From contig NC_089221.1 in NCBI RefSeq assembly GCF_963924675.1, positions 5,825,851 to 5,889,850 of the forward strand: a DNA stretch of 64,000 bases, given 5' to 3'. Source of the DNA: Phocoena phocoena. Lineage: Eukaryota; Chordata; Mammalia; Artiodactyla; Phocoenidae. The notes under the pieces were generated by a model that was given only the letters and a program-made list of their open reading frames with translations, searched no databases and was not told the DNA's origin. Position numbers and translations under genes: made by a program. Positions 24,285 through 35,299 of this stretch are shown here, in pieces; the first letter of the stretch is position 1, and each line of letters opens with the position of its first letter.

Positions 24285-25580
24285 GGGGACCTTCAAGATG
24301 GCAAAGGAGTAAGACGTGGAGATCACCTTCTCCCCACAAATACATCAGAAATACATCTACGTGTGGAACAGCTCACACAGAACACCTACTGAACACTGGC
24401 AGAAGACCTCAGACCTCCCAAAAGGCAAGAAACTCCCTACGTACCTGGGTAGGGCAAAAGAAAAAAGAATAAACAGAGACAAAAGAATAGGGATGGGACC
24501 TGCACCAGTGGGAGGGAGCTGTGAAGGAGGAAAGGTTTCCACACACTAGAGCCCCTTCGCGGGCAGAGACTGCGGGTGGTGAAGGGGGAAGCTTCGGAGC
24601 CGTGGAGGAGAGCACAGTCACAGGGGTGCGGAGGGCAAAGCGGAGAGATTCCCGCACAGAGTATCAGGGTCAACTGGCACTCACCAGCCCGAGAGGCTTG
24701 TCTGCTCACCCGCCAGGGCAGGCGGGGATGGGAGCTGAGGCTCGGGCTTCGGTAGGAGCTCAGAAGAGGACTGGGGTTGGCAGCGTGAACACAGCCTGCA
24801 GGGGGTTAGTGCGCCACAGCTGGCCGGGAGGGAGTCCGGGAAAAAGTCTGGACCTGCCGCAGAAGCAAGAGACTTTTTCTTCCCTCTTTGTTTCCTGGTG
24901 CGCGAGGAGAGGGGATTAAGAGCGCCGATTAAAAGAGCTCCAGAGACAAGTGCGAGCCGTGGCTAACATCGCAGACCCCATGGACGGGCATGAGACGCTA
25001 AGGCTGCTGCTGCCACCACCAAGAATCTTGTGTGCAAGCACAGGTCACTATCCACACCTCCCTTCCGGGATCCTGTGTAGCCCGCCATCCCAGTGTCCTG
25101 GGATCCAGGGACAACTTCCCCGGGAGAACGCACGGCACACCGCAGGCTGGTGCAACATCACCCTGGCCTCTGCCACTGCAGGCTCGCCCCGCACTCCATA
25201 CCCCTCCTTCCCGCTGGCCTGAGTGAGCCAGAGCTCCCGAATCAGTGGTTCCTTTAACCCCATCCTGTCTGAGAGAACAGACGCCCTCCAGCGACCTACA
25301 CGAAGAGGTGGGGCCGAATCCAAAGCTGAGCCCCAGGAGCTGTGTGAACAAAGAAGAGAAAGGGAAATTTCTCCCAGCAGCCTCAGGAACAGTGGATTAA
25401 ATCTCCACAACCAACTTGATGTACCCTGCATCTGTGGAGTACCTAAACAGACAACAAATCATCCCAAAATTGAGGTGGTGGACTTTGGGAGCAACTGTAA
25501 ACTTGGACTTTGCTTTTTGCATCTAATATCTTCCTGGTTTTATGTTTATCTTAGTTTAGTGTTTAGAGTTTATTATCATT
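24285..25580 (+). promoter_or_regulatory. L1 5' UTR / internal promoter region
   Basis: GC-rich leader of the L1 with many CpG and former-CpG sites, especially 24,540-25,330. In mammals this part carries the internal RNA polymerase II promoter that starts transcription at or near the element's first base. Open frames here (132 codons plus at 24,521-24,919; 117 and 127 codons minus at 24,998-25,351 and 25,048-25,431; 120 codons plus at 25,223-25,585) reflect low stop density in GC-rich DNA. I do not call them genes. An antisense product comparable to primate ORF0 cannot be shown from one copy. Confidence 0.75.
24294..24302 (+). promoter_or_regulatory. YY1-type motif at L1 5' end
   Basis: CAAGATGGC lies at element positions 10-18. 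The human L1 5' UTR has the same motif at nearly the same distance from its start, where YY1 binding helps set the transcription start. Sequence and position are seen here; function in this lineage is inferred. Confidence 0.6.
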
Positions 25581-25584
25581 GGTA

Positions 25585-25975
25585 GATTTGTTTATTGATT
25601 TGGTTGCTCTATTCCTCCTTTTTTTAATATATATAGATTTTTTTTCGTTTTTCTCTTTTTGTGAGTGTGTATGTGTATGCTCCTTTGAGTGATTTTGTCT
25701 GTATAGCTTTGCTTTTACCATTTGTCCTAGGGTTCTGTCTGTCTGGTTTTTTTTTGTTTGTTTTGTTTGCTTGGTTTTTTAGTATAGTTTTTAGCATTCG
25801 TTCTCATTGGTGGATTTGTTTTTTGGTTTGGTTCCTCTCTTTTTTCTTTCTTTCTTTTTTTTTCTTTTTTTATTACTTTTTTATATTTTTTCATAATTAT
25901 TTTTTTATTTTAATAACTTTATTTTATTTTACTTTTTTCTTTCTTTCTTTCTCTTTTTCTCCCTTTTCTTCTGAG
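25585..25975 (+). repeat. T-rich polypyrimidine tract in L1 leader
   Basis: About 390 bp dominated by T with TTTG, CTTT and TTTCTTTC words, between the GC-rich leader and the ORF1 region. A 108-codon plus-strand frame (25,661-25,987) encodes a Phe/Leu-rich string only because TTT and CTT codons dominate; it is not a membrane protein gene. Confidence 0.8.
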
Positions 25976-26474
25976 CCATGTGGCTGACTGGGTCTTGGTG
26001 CTCAGGATGGGTGTCAGGCCTGTGTCTCTGAGGTGGGAAAGCCGAGTTTAGGACATTGGTCCACCAGAGACCTCCCAGCTCCATGTAATATCAAATGGGG
26101 AAAGCTCTCTCACCGATTTCCATCTCAAAGCTAAGACCCAGCTCCATTCAACAACAAGCAAGCTACAGTGCTGGTCACTCCATGCCAAACAACTAGCAAG
26201 ACAGGAAAAAAACACAACCCATTAGCAGAGAGGCTACCTAAAATCAAAATATGGTCACAGACACCCCCAAACACACTACCAGATGTGGTCCTGCCCACAA
26301 GAAAGACAAGATCCAGCCTCACCCAACAGAACACAGGCACCGGTCCCCTCTACCAGGAAGCCTACACAACCCACTGAACCAACCATAGCTACTGGGGGCA
26401 GACACCAAAAACAACAGGAACCATGAACCTGCAGCCTGCGAAAAGGAAACCCCAAGCACAGTAAATTAAGCAAA

Positions 26475-27355
26475 ATGAGAAGTCACAGAAACACAGCAGA
26501 TGAAGCAGCAAGGTTAAAACCCACCAGACCAAACAAATGAATAGGAAATAGGCAGTCTACCTGAAAAAGGATTCAGAGTAATGAGAGTAAAGATGACCCA
26601 AAATCTTGGAAACAGAATGGAGAAAATACAAGAAAATTTAACAAGGACCTAGAAGCACTATAGAACAAATAAACAATGATGAACAACAAAATAAATGAAA
26701 TCAAAAATTCTCTAGAAGGAATCAACAGCAGAATAACTAAGGCAGAAGAATGGATACATGACCTGGAAGATAAAATAGTGGAAATAAATACTGCACAGCA
26801 GAATAAAGAAAAAAGAATTAAAAGAACTGAGGTGATTTTCAGACCTCTGGGACAACACTAAACTCACCAACATTCGAATTATAGGTGTCCCAGAAGAAGA
26901 AGAGAAAAAGAAAGGGACTGAGAAAATATCTGAAGAGATTATAGTTGAAAACTTCTCTAATATGGGAAAGGAAATAGTCAATCAAGTCCAGGAAGTGCAG
27001 AGAGTACCATACAGGATAAATCCAAGGAGAAACACTCCAAGACACATACTAATCAAGCTATCAAAAATTAACTACAAAGAAAAATATTAAAAGCAGCAAG
27101 GGAAAAATAACATACAAGGGAATCCCCATAAGGTTAACAGCTGATCTTTCAGCAGAAACTCTGCAAGCCAGAAGAGAGTGGCAGGACATATTTATAGTGA
27201 TGAAAGGGAAAAACCTACAACCAAGATTACTCTACACAGCAAGGGTTTCATTCAGATTTGAAGGAGATTTTAAATCCTTTACAGGCAAGCAAAAGCTAAG
27301 AGAATTCAATACCACCAAACCAGCTTTACAACAAATGCTAAAGGAACTTCTCTAG
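26475..27355 (+). pseudogene. L1 ORF1 relic (RNA-binding chaperone)
   Basis: ORF1p is the trimeric RNA-binding protein of the L1 particle. The relic begins at the ATG at 26,475 and reaches the TAG at 27,353-27,355. The coiled-coil part is visible ('NEIKNSLEGINSRITKAEEW' near 26,690-26,750). The RNA-recognition and C-terminal parts follow in shifted frames ('IGVPEEEEK', 'RRNTPRHILIKLSKINYKEK', 'LTADLSAETLQARREWQDIF', 'LREFNTTKPALQQMLKELL'). Inactivation is clear: a TGA occurs 22 codons after the ATG, with a frameshift near 26,840 and further stops. The longest surviving frame is 61 codons (26,676-26,861). The expected length is about 300 codons, so the gene is nearly full length but broken. 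Confidence 0.85.
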
Positions 27356-28256
27356 TCAGGAAACACAAGAGAAGGAAAAGACCTACAATAACAAATGCAT
27401 AATAATTAAGAAAATGGTAATAGGAACATACATATTGATAATTACCTTAAATGTAAATAGATTAAATGCTACAACAAAAAGACATAAACTGGCAGAATAG
27501 ATACAAAACCAAGACCTGCATATATGCTACCTTTTTTTCTGAGACCTAGGGACACATACAGACTGAAATTGAGGGATGGAAAAAGATATTGCATGCAAAT
27601 GGAAATCAAAAGAAATCTGGAGTAGCAATTCTCAAAGCATAGAAAATAGACTTTAAATGAAGACTATTACAGGAGAGAAAGAAGGACACTACATAATGAT
27701 CAAGGGAACTGTCCAAGAAGAAAATATAACAATTGTAAATATTTATGCACCCAACATAAGAGCACCGCAATACATAAGGCAAATGTTAACAGCCATAAAA
27801 GGGGAAATCAACAGTAACACAATCATAGTAGGGGACTATAACTCCCCACTTTCACCAATGGGCAGATCATCCAAAATGAAAATAAATAAAGAAATGCAAG
27901 CTTTAAATGATACATTAAACAAGATGGGTTTAATTGATATTTATAGGACATTCCATACAAAAACAACAGAATACACTTTCTTGTCAAGTGCTCATGGAAA
28001 ATTCTCCAGGATAGATCATATCATGTGTTATAAATCAAGCCTTGGTAAATTTAAGAAAATTGAAATCATATGAAGTATCTTTTCTAACTACAATGCTTTG
28101 AGACTAGATGTCAACTACAGGAAAAAAAATGGTAAAAAATGCAAACACATGGAGGCTAAACAGTACCCTACTTAATAACCAAGAGATCACTGAAAAAATA
28201 AAAGAGGAAATCAAAAAATACCTAGAAACAAATGACAATGAAAACACTACAACCCA

Positions 28257-28467
28257 GGGCTTCCCTGGTGGCGCAGTGGTTGAGAGCCCACCTGCCAATG
28301 CAGCGGACACGGGTTTGTGCCCCAGTCCAGGAAGATCCCACATGCCACGGAGTGGCTAGGCCCGTGATGCGTGGCCACTGAGCCTGCGTGTCCAGAGCCT
28401 GTGCTCTGCAACGGGAGAGGCCACAACAGTGAGAGGCCCGCGTACCGCAAAAAAAAAAAAAAAAAAA
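28257..28467 (+). mobile_element. CHR-type tRNA-derived SINE inside L1 ORF2
   Basis: Starts 'gggcttccctggtggcgcag', carries an A-box-like 'tggcgcagtggttgagag' and a B-box-like 'gggtttgtgccc', and ends 'gcccgcgtaccgc' plus an A run to 28,467. It interrupts the L1, so it is younger than that insertion. A short target-site duplication 'acaaccca' is visible at 28,249-28,256 and 28,475-28,482. SINEs of this kind are moved by the L1 machinery and transcribed by RNA polymerase III from the tRNA-like head. This type points to a cetacean genome. Confidence 0.93.
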
Positions 28468-29301
28468 CCCCATGACAACCCAAAATGTATGGGATGCAGC
28501 AAAAGCAGTACTAAGAGGGAAGTTTATAGCAATGCAATCCTACCTCAAGAAACAAGAAACATCTCAAATAAACAACATAACATTACATCTAAAGCAATTA
28601 GAGAAAGAAGAACAAAAAAACCCAAAGTTAGCAAAAGGAAAGATATCATAAAGATCAGATCAGAAATAAAGAAAGGGAAATGAAGGAAACAATAGCAAAG
28701 ATCAATAAAACTAAAAGCTGGTTCTTTCAGAAGATAAACAAAATTGATAAACCATTAGCCAGACTCATCAAGAGAAAAAGGGAGAAGACTCAAAACAATA
28801 GAATTAGAAATAAAAAAGAAGTAACAACCGCCACTGCAGAAATACAAAGGATCATGAGAGGTTACTACAAGCAACTATATGCCAATAAACTGGACAAGCT
28901 GAAAGAAATGGACAAATTCTTAGAAATGCACAACCTTCAGAGACTGAACCAGGAAGAAATAGAAAATATAAACAGACCAATCACAAGCACTAAAATGGAG
29001 ACTGTGATTACAAATCTTCCAACAAACAAAAGCCCAGTACCAGATGGCCTTACAGGAAATTTCTATCAAACATTTAGAGAAGAGCTAACACCTACCCTTC
29101 TCAAATTATTCCAAAATATAGCAGAGAGAGAAACACTCCCAAACTCATTCTACGAGGCCACAATGACTCTGATACCAAAACCAGTCACAAAGAAAGAAAA
29201 GTACAGGCTAATATCACTGATAAACATAGATGCAAAAATCCTCAACGAAATACTAGCAAACAGAATCCAACAGCACATTAAAAGGATCATACACCATGAT
29301 C

Positions 29302-29356
29302 ATTTGATATTGAGCTGCATGAGCTACTTGTATATTTTGGAGATTAATCCTTTGTC
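29302..29356 (-). repeat. 55-bp inverted copy of the L1's own 3' region at a deletion junction
   Basis: These 55 bases are the exact reverse complement of 30,348-30,402 in the same element (55 of 55). As a result the peptide '[18 protein letters not shown]' appears both on the plus strand here and on the minus strand at the source. On the left the RT text stops at 'IIHHDH'. On the right it resumes at 'LLDLINEF', which in normal ORF2 lies well past the catalytic box. From the normal order I estimate that roughly 150 codons are missing. Confidence 0.92.
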
Positions 29357-30987
29357 AGAAATCTACTAGATCTAATCAATGAATTTGGTAAAGTAGCAGG
29401 ATACAAAATTAATGCACAGAAATCTCTTGCATTCCTATACACAAATGATGAAAAATCTGAAAGAGAAATCAAGGAAACACTCCCATTTACCATTGCAACA
29501 AAAAAGAATAAAATACCCAGGACTAAACCTACCTAAGGAGACAAAAAGACCTGTATGCAGAAAACTGTAAGACACTGATGAAGGAAATTGAAGATAACAT
29601 GAACAGGTGGAGAGATATACCATGTTCTTGGATTGGAAGAATCAACATTGTGAAAATGACTATACTACCCAAATCAATCTACAGATTCAATGCAATCCCT
29701 ATCAAACTACCACTGACATTTTTCACAGAACTAGAACAAAAAATTTCACAATTTGTATGGAAACACAAAAGACCCAGAATAGCCAAAGCAATCTTGAGAA
29801 CGAAAAACAGAGCTGGAGGAATCAGGCTTCCAGACTTCAGACTATACTGCAAAGCTACAGTAATCAAGACAGTATGGTACTGGCACAAAAACAGAAATAT
29901 AGATCAACGGAACTGGATAGAAAGCCCAGAGATAAACCCACGCACATATGGTCACCTTATCTTTGATAAAGGAGGCAAGAATATACAGTGGAGAAAAGAC
30001 AGCCTCTTTAATAAGTGGTGATGTGAAAACTGGCCAGCTACATGTAAAAGAATGAAATTAGAACACTCCCTAACACCATACATAAAAATAAACTCAAAAT
30101 GGAATAAAGACCTAAATATAAGTCCAGACACTGTAAAATCTTAGAGGAAAACACAGGCAGAACACTCTGTGACATAAATCACAGCAAGATCCTTTTTGAC
30201 CCACCTCCTAGCGAAATGAAAATAGAAACAAAAATAAACAAATGGGACCTAAGGAAACTTGATAGCTTTTGCACAGCAAAGGAAACCATAAACAAGACCA
30301 AAAGACAACTCACAGAATGGGGGAAAATATTTGCAAATGAAGCAACGGACAAAGGATTAATCTCCAAAATATACAAGTAGCTCATGCAGCTCAATATCAA
30401 ATAAAATGAACAACCCAATCCAGAAATCGGAAGAAAACCTAAATAGACATTTCTCCAAAAAAGGTATACAGATTGCCAACAAACACATGAAAGAATGCTC
30501 AACATCACTAATCATTAGAGAAATGCAAATGAAAACTACAATGAGGTATCACCTCACACCAGCCAGAATGGCCAACATCAAAAAAAATCTACAAACAACA
30601 AATGCTGGAGAGGGTTTGGAAAAAACAGAACCCGCTTATGCTGTTGGTGAGAATGTATAATGATACAGCCACTATGGAGAACAGTATGGTGGTTCTTTAT
30701 AAACTAAAAATACAACCCCTATATTACCCAGCAATCCCACTACTAGGCATATATCCTGAGAAAACCATAATTCAAAAAAAGTCATGTACCACAATGTTCA
30801 TTGCAGCACTATTTACAGTAGCCAGGACATGGAAGCAACCTAAGTGTCCATTGACAAATGAATGGATAAAGAAGATGGTATAGGGAAGGTGGGAGGGAGA
30901 TGCGAGAGGGAGGAGACATGTGGATATATGTATGCATATAGCTGATTCACTTTGTTATAACACACCATTGTAAAGCAATTATACTCC

Positions 30988-30993
30988 AATAAA
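30988..30993 (+). terminator. L1 polyadenylation signal AATAAA
   Basis: AATAAA in 'actccaataaagatgtt' lies 11 bp before the A-rich tail of the L1. It is the element's weak 3' processing signal and marks its end. Confidence 0.8.
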
Positions 30994-31323
30994 GATGTTA
31001 AAAAAAGCACAAAACATTCACTTAATTGCATATCTCCAGTGTTTCATATCATTTTGGCCTTTGGTCTATGATGCTTAAAATTCATTTGGGAACTTCTCTT
31101 GTAATTATTTGAAAAATAACATGAAGTTATTTGAATGAAGAAGATTTGAAGGTCAGACCAAGATTTAGAGTTATTATCTGGAGAATTAAGAGGTTATGAA
31201 ATTATTGTTGTTACTAAAACCAATTTTTTTCTTTGTCATCCCTAAGATAAATGTTTTGCTAAATTATTGGGGAATAGATTTGTTTTTAATTAATTGAAGT
31301 TGTACTGTTATTTTTTGTATCTA

Positions 31324-31378
31324 TGTATGTGTGTGTGTGTGTATGTATCTATGTGTGTGTGTGTTTGTGTATGTATAT
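31324..31378. repeat. (GT)n-rich microsatellite
   Basis: Two TG runs separated by 'tatgtatcta', followed by 'tatgtatataata'. It is an imperfect dinucleotide repeat. Confidence 0.9.
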
Positions 31379-31701
31379 AATATTTATATAATACAAAAGA
31401 TGTTTTCCCTTTAGTTTGTCTTTGAGGGAGCCCCTGTCTTCTGAACTTAACAGAAAGGAACAACCAAAATTTATTCTATTAGGAAAAGGGAAAAGAACAA
31501 CAAAGAAAATGAATTACCTTCTTTAGCTTGCTGGAAGGTCACTGTGTCCCACTTTGATATTCCCTTAATGTTTAATTCGTCTGGATGCCAAGCAAAATCT
31601 GGCTGAAACTCTTCATCAACAAGATCCAAGTCAGTGTGCTGGGCCAAACAGGATGGTTAAAATTAAATCTGAGTAGGAGGACATTTAGTGGTTGCCAGGG
31701 T

Positions 31702-31765
31702 GGGGGTACAATGACAGAACAGAGACGGGTGGGGGGGGGGGGTACAATGACAGAACAGTCCCGCA
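31702..31765 (+). repeat. 36-bp tandem duplication with G runs
   Basis: 'gtacaatgacagaaca' occurs at 31,706 and 31,742, each preceded by a G run (5 G, then about 13 G). The L1M family has this segment once, so this is a local duplication. Confidence 0.85.
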
Positions 31766-31811
31766 TCTTGACTGTGGTGGGGTCACCCATGGAATCAGAT
31801 TGCACAGAACT

Positions 31812-31857
31812 ACACACACACACACACATGCGTGCACACACACGCACACACACACAA
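31812..31857. repeat. (CA)n microsatellite
   Basis: CA repeats interrupted by 'atgcgtg' and 'g'. They have grown from the 'aacta(ca)n' segment of the L1M 3' end. Confidence 0.9.
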
Positions 31858-32466
31858 ATGAGTGCCTGAAAACACTGGTGGGAACTGAATACAGTCTGTT
31901 ATCTAGTTAACAGGATTATACCAAAGCCAGTTTCCTGGTTTTGAGGTTGTCTTACGTTCATATAAGATGTCACTATTGGTTCATGAGACTCTGTGTAACT
32001 GCTTGTGAGTCTATGCTTATTTCAAAAGAAACACTGAAAAGCTAGTATTCAAAGAAGGTAATGACATTTAACCCTATCAAAAATTGCTTTTAATGAAAAA
32101 ATACCAGCCTTCCATTCAATTAAAAAAAAAAAATCTGACCATGGAAATTGCTGTTTGGGGAAAATAACCATGAATTGCTGTAGCTTAAAAGCTTAGTAAC
32201 CTCATTTATTTTCTTCTTTAGTTGTTGCAGTTTTATTTATTTCTTTTAGTTTTCATTGCTCATGTTATCCATAGCTTAAATGTTATTGACTTATGACTCA
32301 GTAACTAAATATACTATTTTAAAATAGAGAGTTGACAATTTCAATAGAATCTTCATGGGTTACAGATATTTACAAATAATATTTAAAGTAATAAGAGACA
32401 GATTTTTTAAAGTAAATATCTTAGTTTAATCGTACTTTTTTAATGCATTCTTTTCCTTAATTTTAT

Positions 32467-32781
32467 GTATTTATTTATTTTTGGCTGCATTGGGTCTTCG
32501 TTGCTGCACATGGGCTCTCTCTAGTTGTGGCGAGTGGAGGCTACTCTTCATTGCGGTGTGCGGGCTTCTCATTGCAGTAGCTTCTCTTGTTGCAGAGCAC
32601 GGGCTCTAGGTTCACGGGCTCAGTGGTTGTGGCTCGCTGGCTCTAGAACGCAGGCTCAGTAGCTGTGGCACATGGCCTTAGTTGCTCCGCAACATGGGGG
32701 GTCTTCCTGGACCAGGGATCAAACCCATGTTCCCTGCATTGGCAGACAGGTTCTTAACCACTGCGCCACCAGGGAAGCTCC
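32467..32781 (-). mobile_element. CHR-type SINE, long form, antisense
   Basis: On the minus strand it runs from 'ggagcttccctggtggcgca' through a B-box-like 'gggtttgatccc' to 'gaagacccaatgcagccaaa' and an A-rich tail (plus-strand 'atgtatttatttattttt'). About 315 bp, matching the long copy at 60,879-61,218. I did not find a clear target-site duplication. Confidence 0.9.
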
Positions 32782-34590
32782 GATAGAGAGATTTTATAGC
32801 AACAGTATAAAATATTTTAAGAATACAATGGTGGAATTTCGGCATTCGGTTCTTCAATGCAACTAGAACTTCTCAGGTTGAAATTCCTGGTGCATAATCA
32901 TTCACAAGCACCTTGAATAACCTTCACCCGCTGAATGGTGCATCCCTCAGGGTAAGGGGGTAAGGACACTCAAGCTGTATTTTTCTGTTGATTTCCAGCC
33001 CCTGGTATAGGACCAGGCACAGGATGCTGCCTGTATGTGGTGCACTTGCTGACTTGCCCACATAAACCCTCCTGATACTCTCAGGCCTAACAAAGGTGTT
33101 CTTCTTGTGCACCTGGAAACCTATCCTTGCTTGTAAAAAAGGGTACAGAAAAAAGACTTTCTTGATTGCTCAGAGAGGCAATGGTGTTAGAAATTATCCA
33201 TTTCCAATTTCTAGCAGGCACTAAAAGTGACTTTTGCCGGGAGTAAATTTCATAAATAGAACAGCAAAGGTGACCTGGCTCTCCAGGCACAGAAAGCAAG
33301 GATTCCATGGCACTCTGCCTGACCGTTATTTCTGTATCTGATCCTATATTTTCCACCCGATTTTCTTTCTGAAGCTTATTCCCTGCAGGCAAGGGAACAC
33401 TGTCCAACTTAAATTTAAACATGGGAACTTAAAATTATTTCATCTGACCTCTTGGTGACAGTAGAGAAACAAGCAATCCCTTTTTCCTCCCTGTGTGAGT
33501 CCTGTGATGTCAAGGCAAGCTTGTCTGGAAGTGATTTATGGAACTACGACCAATCGTGTCAACTGGAGGAGAGGGAAACGGGAGGAATCTTCCTGCAGGG
33601 ATCCCCTTCCAGCTGTGCCATTAGACCAGATTCTCAGCTCTCATTTCTGCCGTAGGTCATTCTCTCTAATAAGACCCACAGGCTGATTCCTCCTTGGAAC
33701 AAGGGCAACTCTCAGAAACCAAAACTCTGCCACTACCTCTGGCTTGGATCTGAGCGGGAGAGGTCTTGTCCTAGGCTTGACCCCAAAAGGAACAATTAAA
33801 AATACCCCAAACAACCACAAAGCAACCACTCATTTCTTTTTTCCCCAGATAGTAGCAAGATAGTCCTGCAAAGAAATGTTGCAGGTCAGAAGAGAAGAAG
33901 AATTTGGACTTTTGTTCCTGAAGCTTTCTTATATCAAATATCTATGGGAATATGTTCTGTGAAAGTGGTAGCTAGCCTGCCCTCAGCACTGGAGAGTTCA
34001 GAATGAGGTGGAGAAACGGGGCGATGGATGGTGCTGAGCTGCAGGTGGGACCATTTTCATCTCTGGCCACAGAATCTTCAAGGACTGAGACTTGGACCAT
34101 CCACACTACTCCAGAGTGGACAGAAATAAAGAGTTCCAGAAGTCAGCTAAAATCAGAGCAATGAGACACACTGACTTGCCCTTTGTTTGTCATCCTGTTG
34201 TTATTATCTTGGTAGCTTCACTGAGTCTGATAAGACAAGGCAAAGTCAGGGTGGATCCGGAGGTGCCACTGTGGGGAGGGCACAGTCACTGAGATATGTG
34301 TGACTCTGGAGTACTCAAGGTGATCGTTTTAATGGGGACAACTGCCATCTGGGACAGGTGTGCAGGCTGAGCTAGACCCCCAGGGAGAGAGCACCAGCTA
34401 AGAAAACTGGAAGGGTCCAACCAGAGGTGGGTTGAGGGGAAGAAGGCAGGTGATGGAAGAGAACTTGAATGCCGAGCAGGAAGCTGGGGCTGAGGATGGG
34501 TCCCTGCAGACTTGACTGACAGTTCAGAGATGCATTTGATTCATCTGATGAAGAAGTTCTGCTTCATGGTAAAAACGTAGTGCTGGCCAA
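32782..34590. other. Unassigned non-coding DNA
   Basis: A 111-codon minus frame (33,087-33,422) has no recognisable feature. No gene or repeat is supported. Confidence 0.4.
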
Positions 34591-34594
34591 GCCA

Positions 34595-34905
34595 GACCAA
34601 GTGTCCCACATCACGAAGCTTACATTCTAGTGTGTGGGACAAATACATCCACAAGGGAGCCATTGCAGTTGCTGATGGGGTGGTGAAGAGAATAACGCAT
34701 GGGTGAGGCAGGGTGCCCCAGGGGTATTACTTCAGCCGGGGTGGTTAGGAGGCTCTCTGAGGAGGGGCCAAGGAGCTACTGCTGCTGGAGAGATGGGAAA
34801 GAACTTGTAGGGAGCGAGAGGAACCTGAGGCAAAGCTGGGATGCAGGAGAGACTGTGGTACTTTTGAGGGGCAGGGAGGATGCCTGTGTGCCTGGATGTC
34901 AAAGG
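34595..34905 (+). repeat. L2 LINE fragment
   Basis: 'gaagcttacattctagtgtg', then a 'gatggggtggtgaagagaat' block and 'aggctctctgaggaggggcc' follow the L2 order ('gagcttacattctagtggg ... ggcctctctgaggaggtgac'). Confidence 0.55.
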
Positions 34906-35295
34906 TCAGCTGTGACACTGATAACACTGGACATAAGCCTTAGGACCCAACTCAACTTATTTCCTTTGGTTTCAAATTTGGGGTATTTATGGTTATATCC
35001 ATCTCTGTGTTCAGTGCTGTAGGGAATTTGGGGTTAGGCTTCTGGTTTCCAATACTTTCTTGCTCTCTAGGTACCAAGGAAGAGAGATTCTATAATGCAA
35101 TTTCAATTCTCTATCTTAAGTTGCAAGTTCATCTTTATAGCAAACCTCCAGAATCTTTATTTTTAAAAAAGCACATGCAATAAAAACATATTTTTTTTAA
35201 CTCTATCTCTGGCATCTTTTTGCAGGGCCAGCTTTTATTCTTTTAATCAAGTGCTTCCTTTTTGGGACAATAGTTACTAATGTCTCCCCAACCCC
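34906..35295. other. Unassigned non-coding DNA
   Basis: Nothing recognised. Confidence 0.3.
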
Positions 35296-35299
35296 AACT

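Larger units (their letters stand above)
27413..30883 (+). pseudogene. L1 ORF2 relic (endonuclease / reverse transcriptase)
   Basis: ORF2p nicks target DNA and reverse-transcribes L1 RNA. The N-terminal EN start is degraded near 27,413-27,650. The EN second half is open at 27,657-28,073, with 'IIVGDYNSPLSP' and 'SRIDHIMC' holding the usual catalytic Asp/Asn and Asp-His positions. A CHR SINE (28,257-28,467) splits the gene. The RT N-terminal part follows (28,680-29,301, '[20 protein letters not shown]', 'TMTLIPKP', '[17 protein letters not shown]'). The RT catalytic core with its FADD/YADD box is missing and replaced by 55 bp of inverted filler (29,302-29,356). The thumb and C-terminal domain resume at 29,357 (29,578-30,021 open; '[20 protein letters not shown]') and run with frameshifts to about 30,883 ('MFIAALFTVARTW'). 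No RT activity is possible. Confidence 0.9.
24285..31014 (+). mobile_element. Long L1 retrotransposon, both ends present, internally deleted and inactive
   Basis: This is one continuous L1 insertion in the order 5' UTR, T-rich tract, ORF1 relic, ORF2 relic, 3' UTR and A-rich tail (30,999-31,014). A weak target-site duplication flanks it: 'cattcattt' (24,276-24,284) and 'cattcactt' (31,015-31,023), 8 of 9 identical. Having both ends separates it from the truncated L1 pieces elsewhere. It is dead: ORF1 and ORF2 have stops and frameshifts. The central RT segment is missing at 29,302-29,356, where an inverted filler sits. A stretch of 3' sequence appears missing near 30,880, where 'gaagatggta' runs straight into 'tagggaaggtgggag'. 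A CHR SINE interrupts ORF2 at 28,257-28,467. GC-rich 5' UTR text and the 3' ending 'actccaataaagatgtt' are typical of the cetartiodactyl/cetacean lineage. Confidence 0.9.
31660..32010 (+). repeat. L1M 3' end with internal simple repeats
   Basis: 'tagtggttgccagggtgggg', 'catcttgactgtggtggggt', 'agattgcacagaactacaca', 'gccagtttcctggttttgag' and 'tataagatgtcactattggt' reproduce the 3' UTR order of old L1 copies. A G-run duplication and a CA microsatellite lie inside. Confidence 0.65.

Noticed and set aside
25661..25987. 108-codon frame encoding a very hydrophobic protein
   Set aside because: It is the translation of the T-rich tract of an L1 leader, so the Phe/Leu content follows from the base composition.
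28257..28330. Functional tRNA gene suggested by A- and B-box-like motifs
   Set aside because: The motifs belong to the tRNA-derived head of a SINE; no complete cloverleaf or anticodon arm is present.
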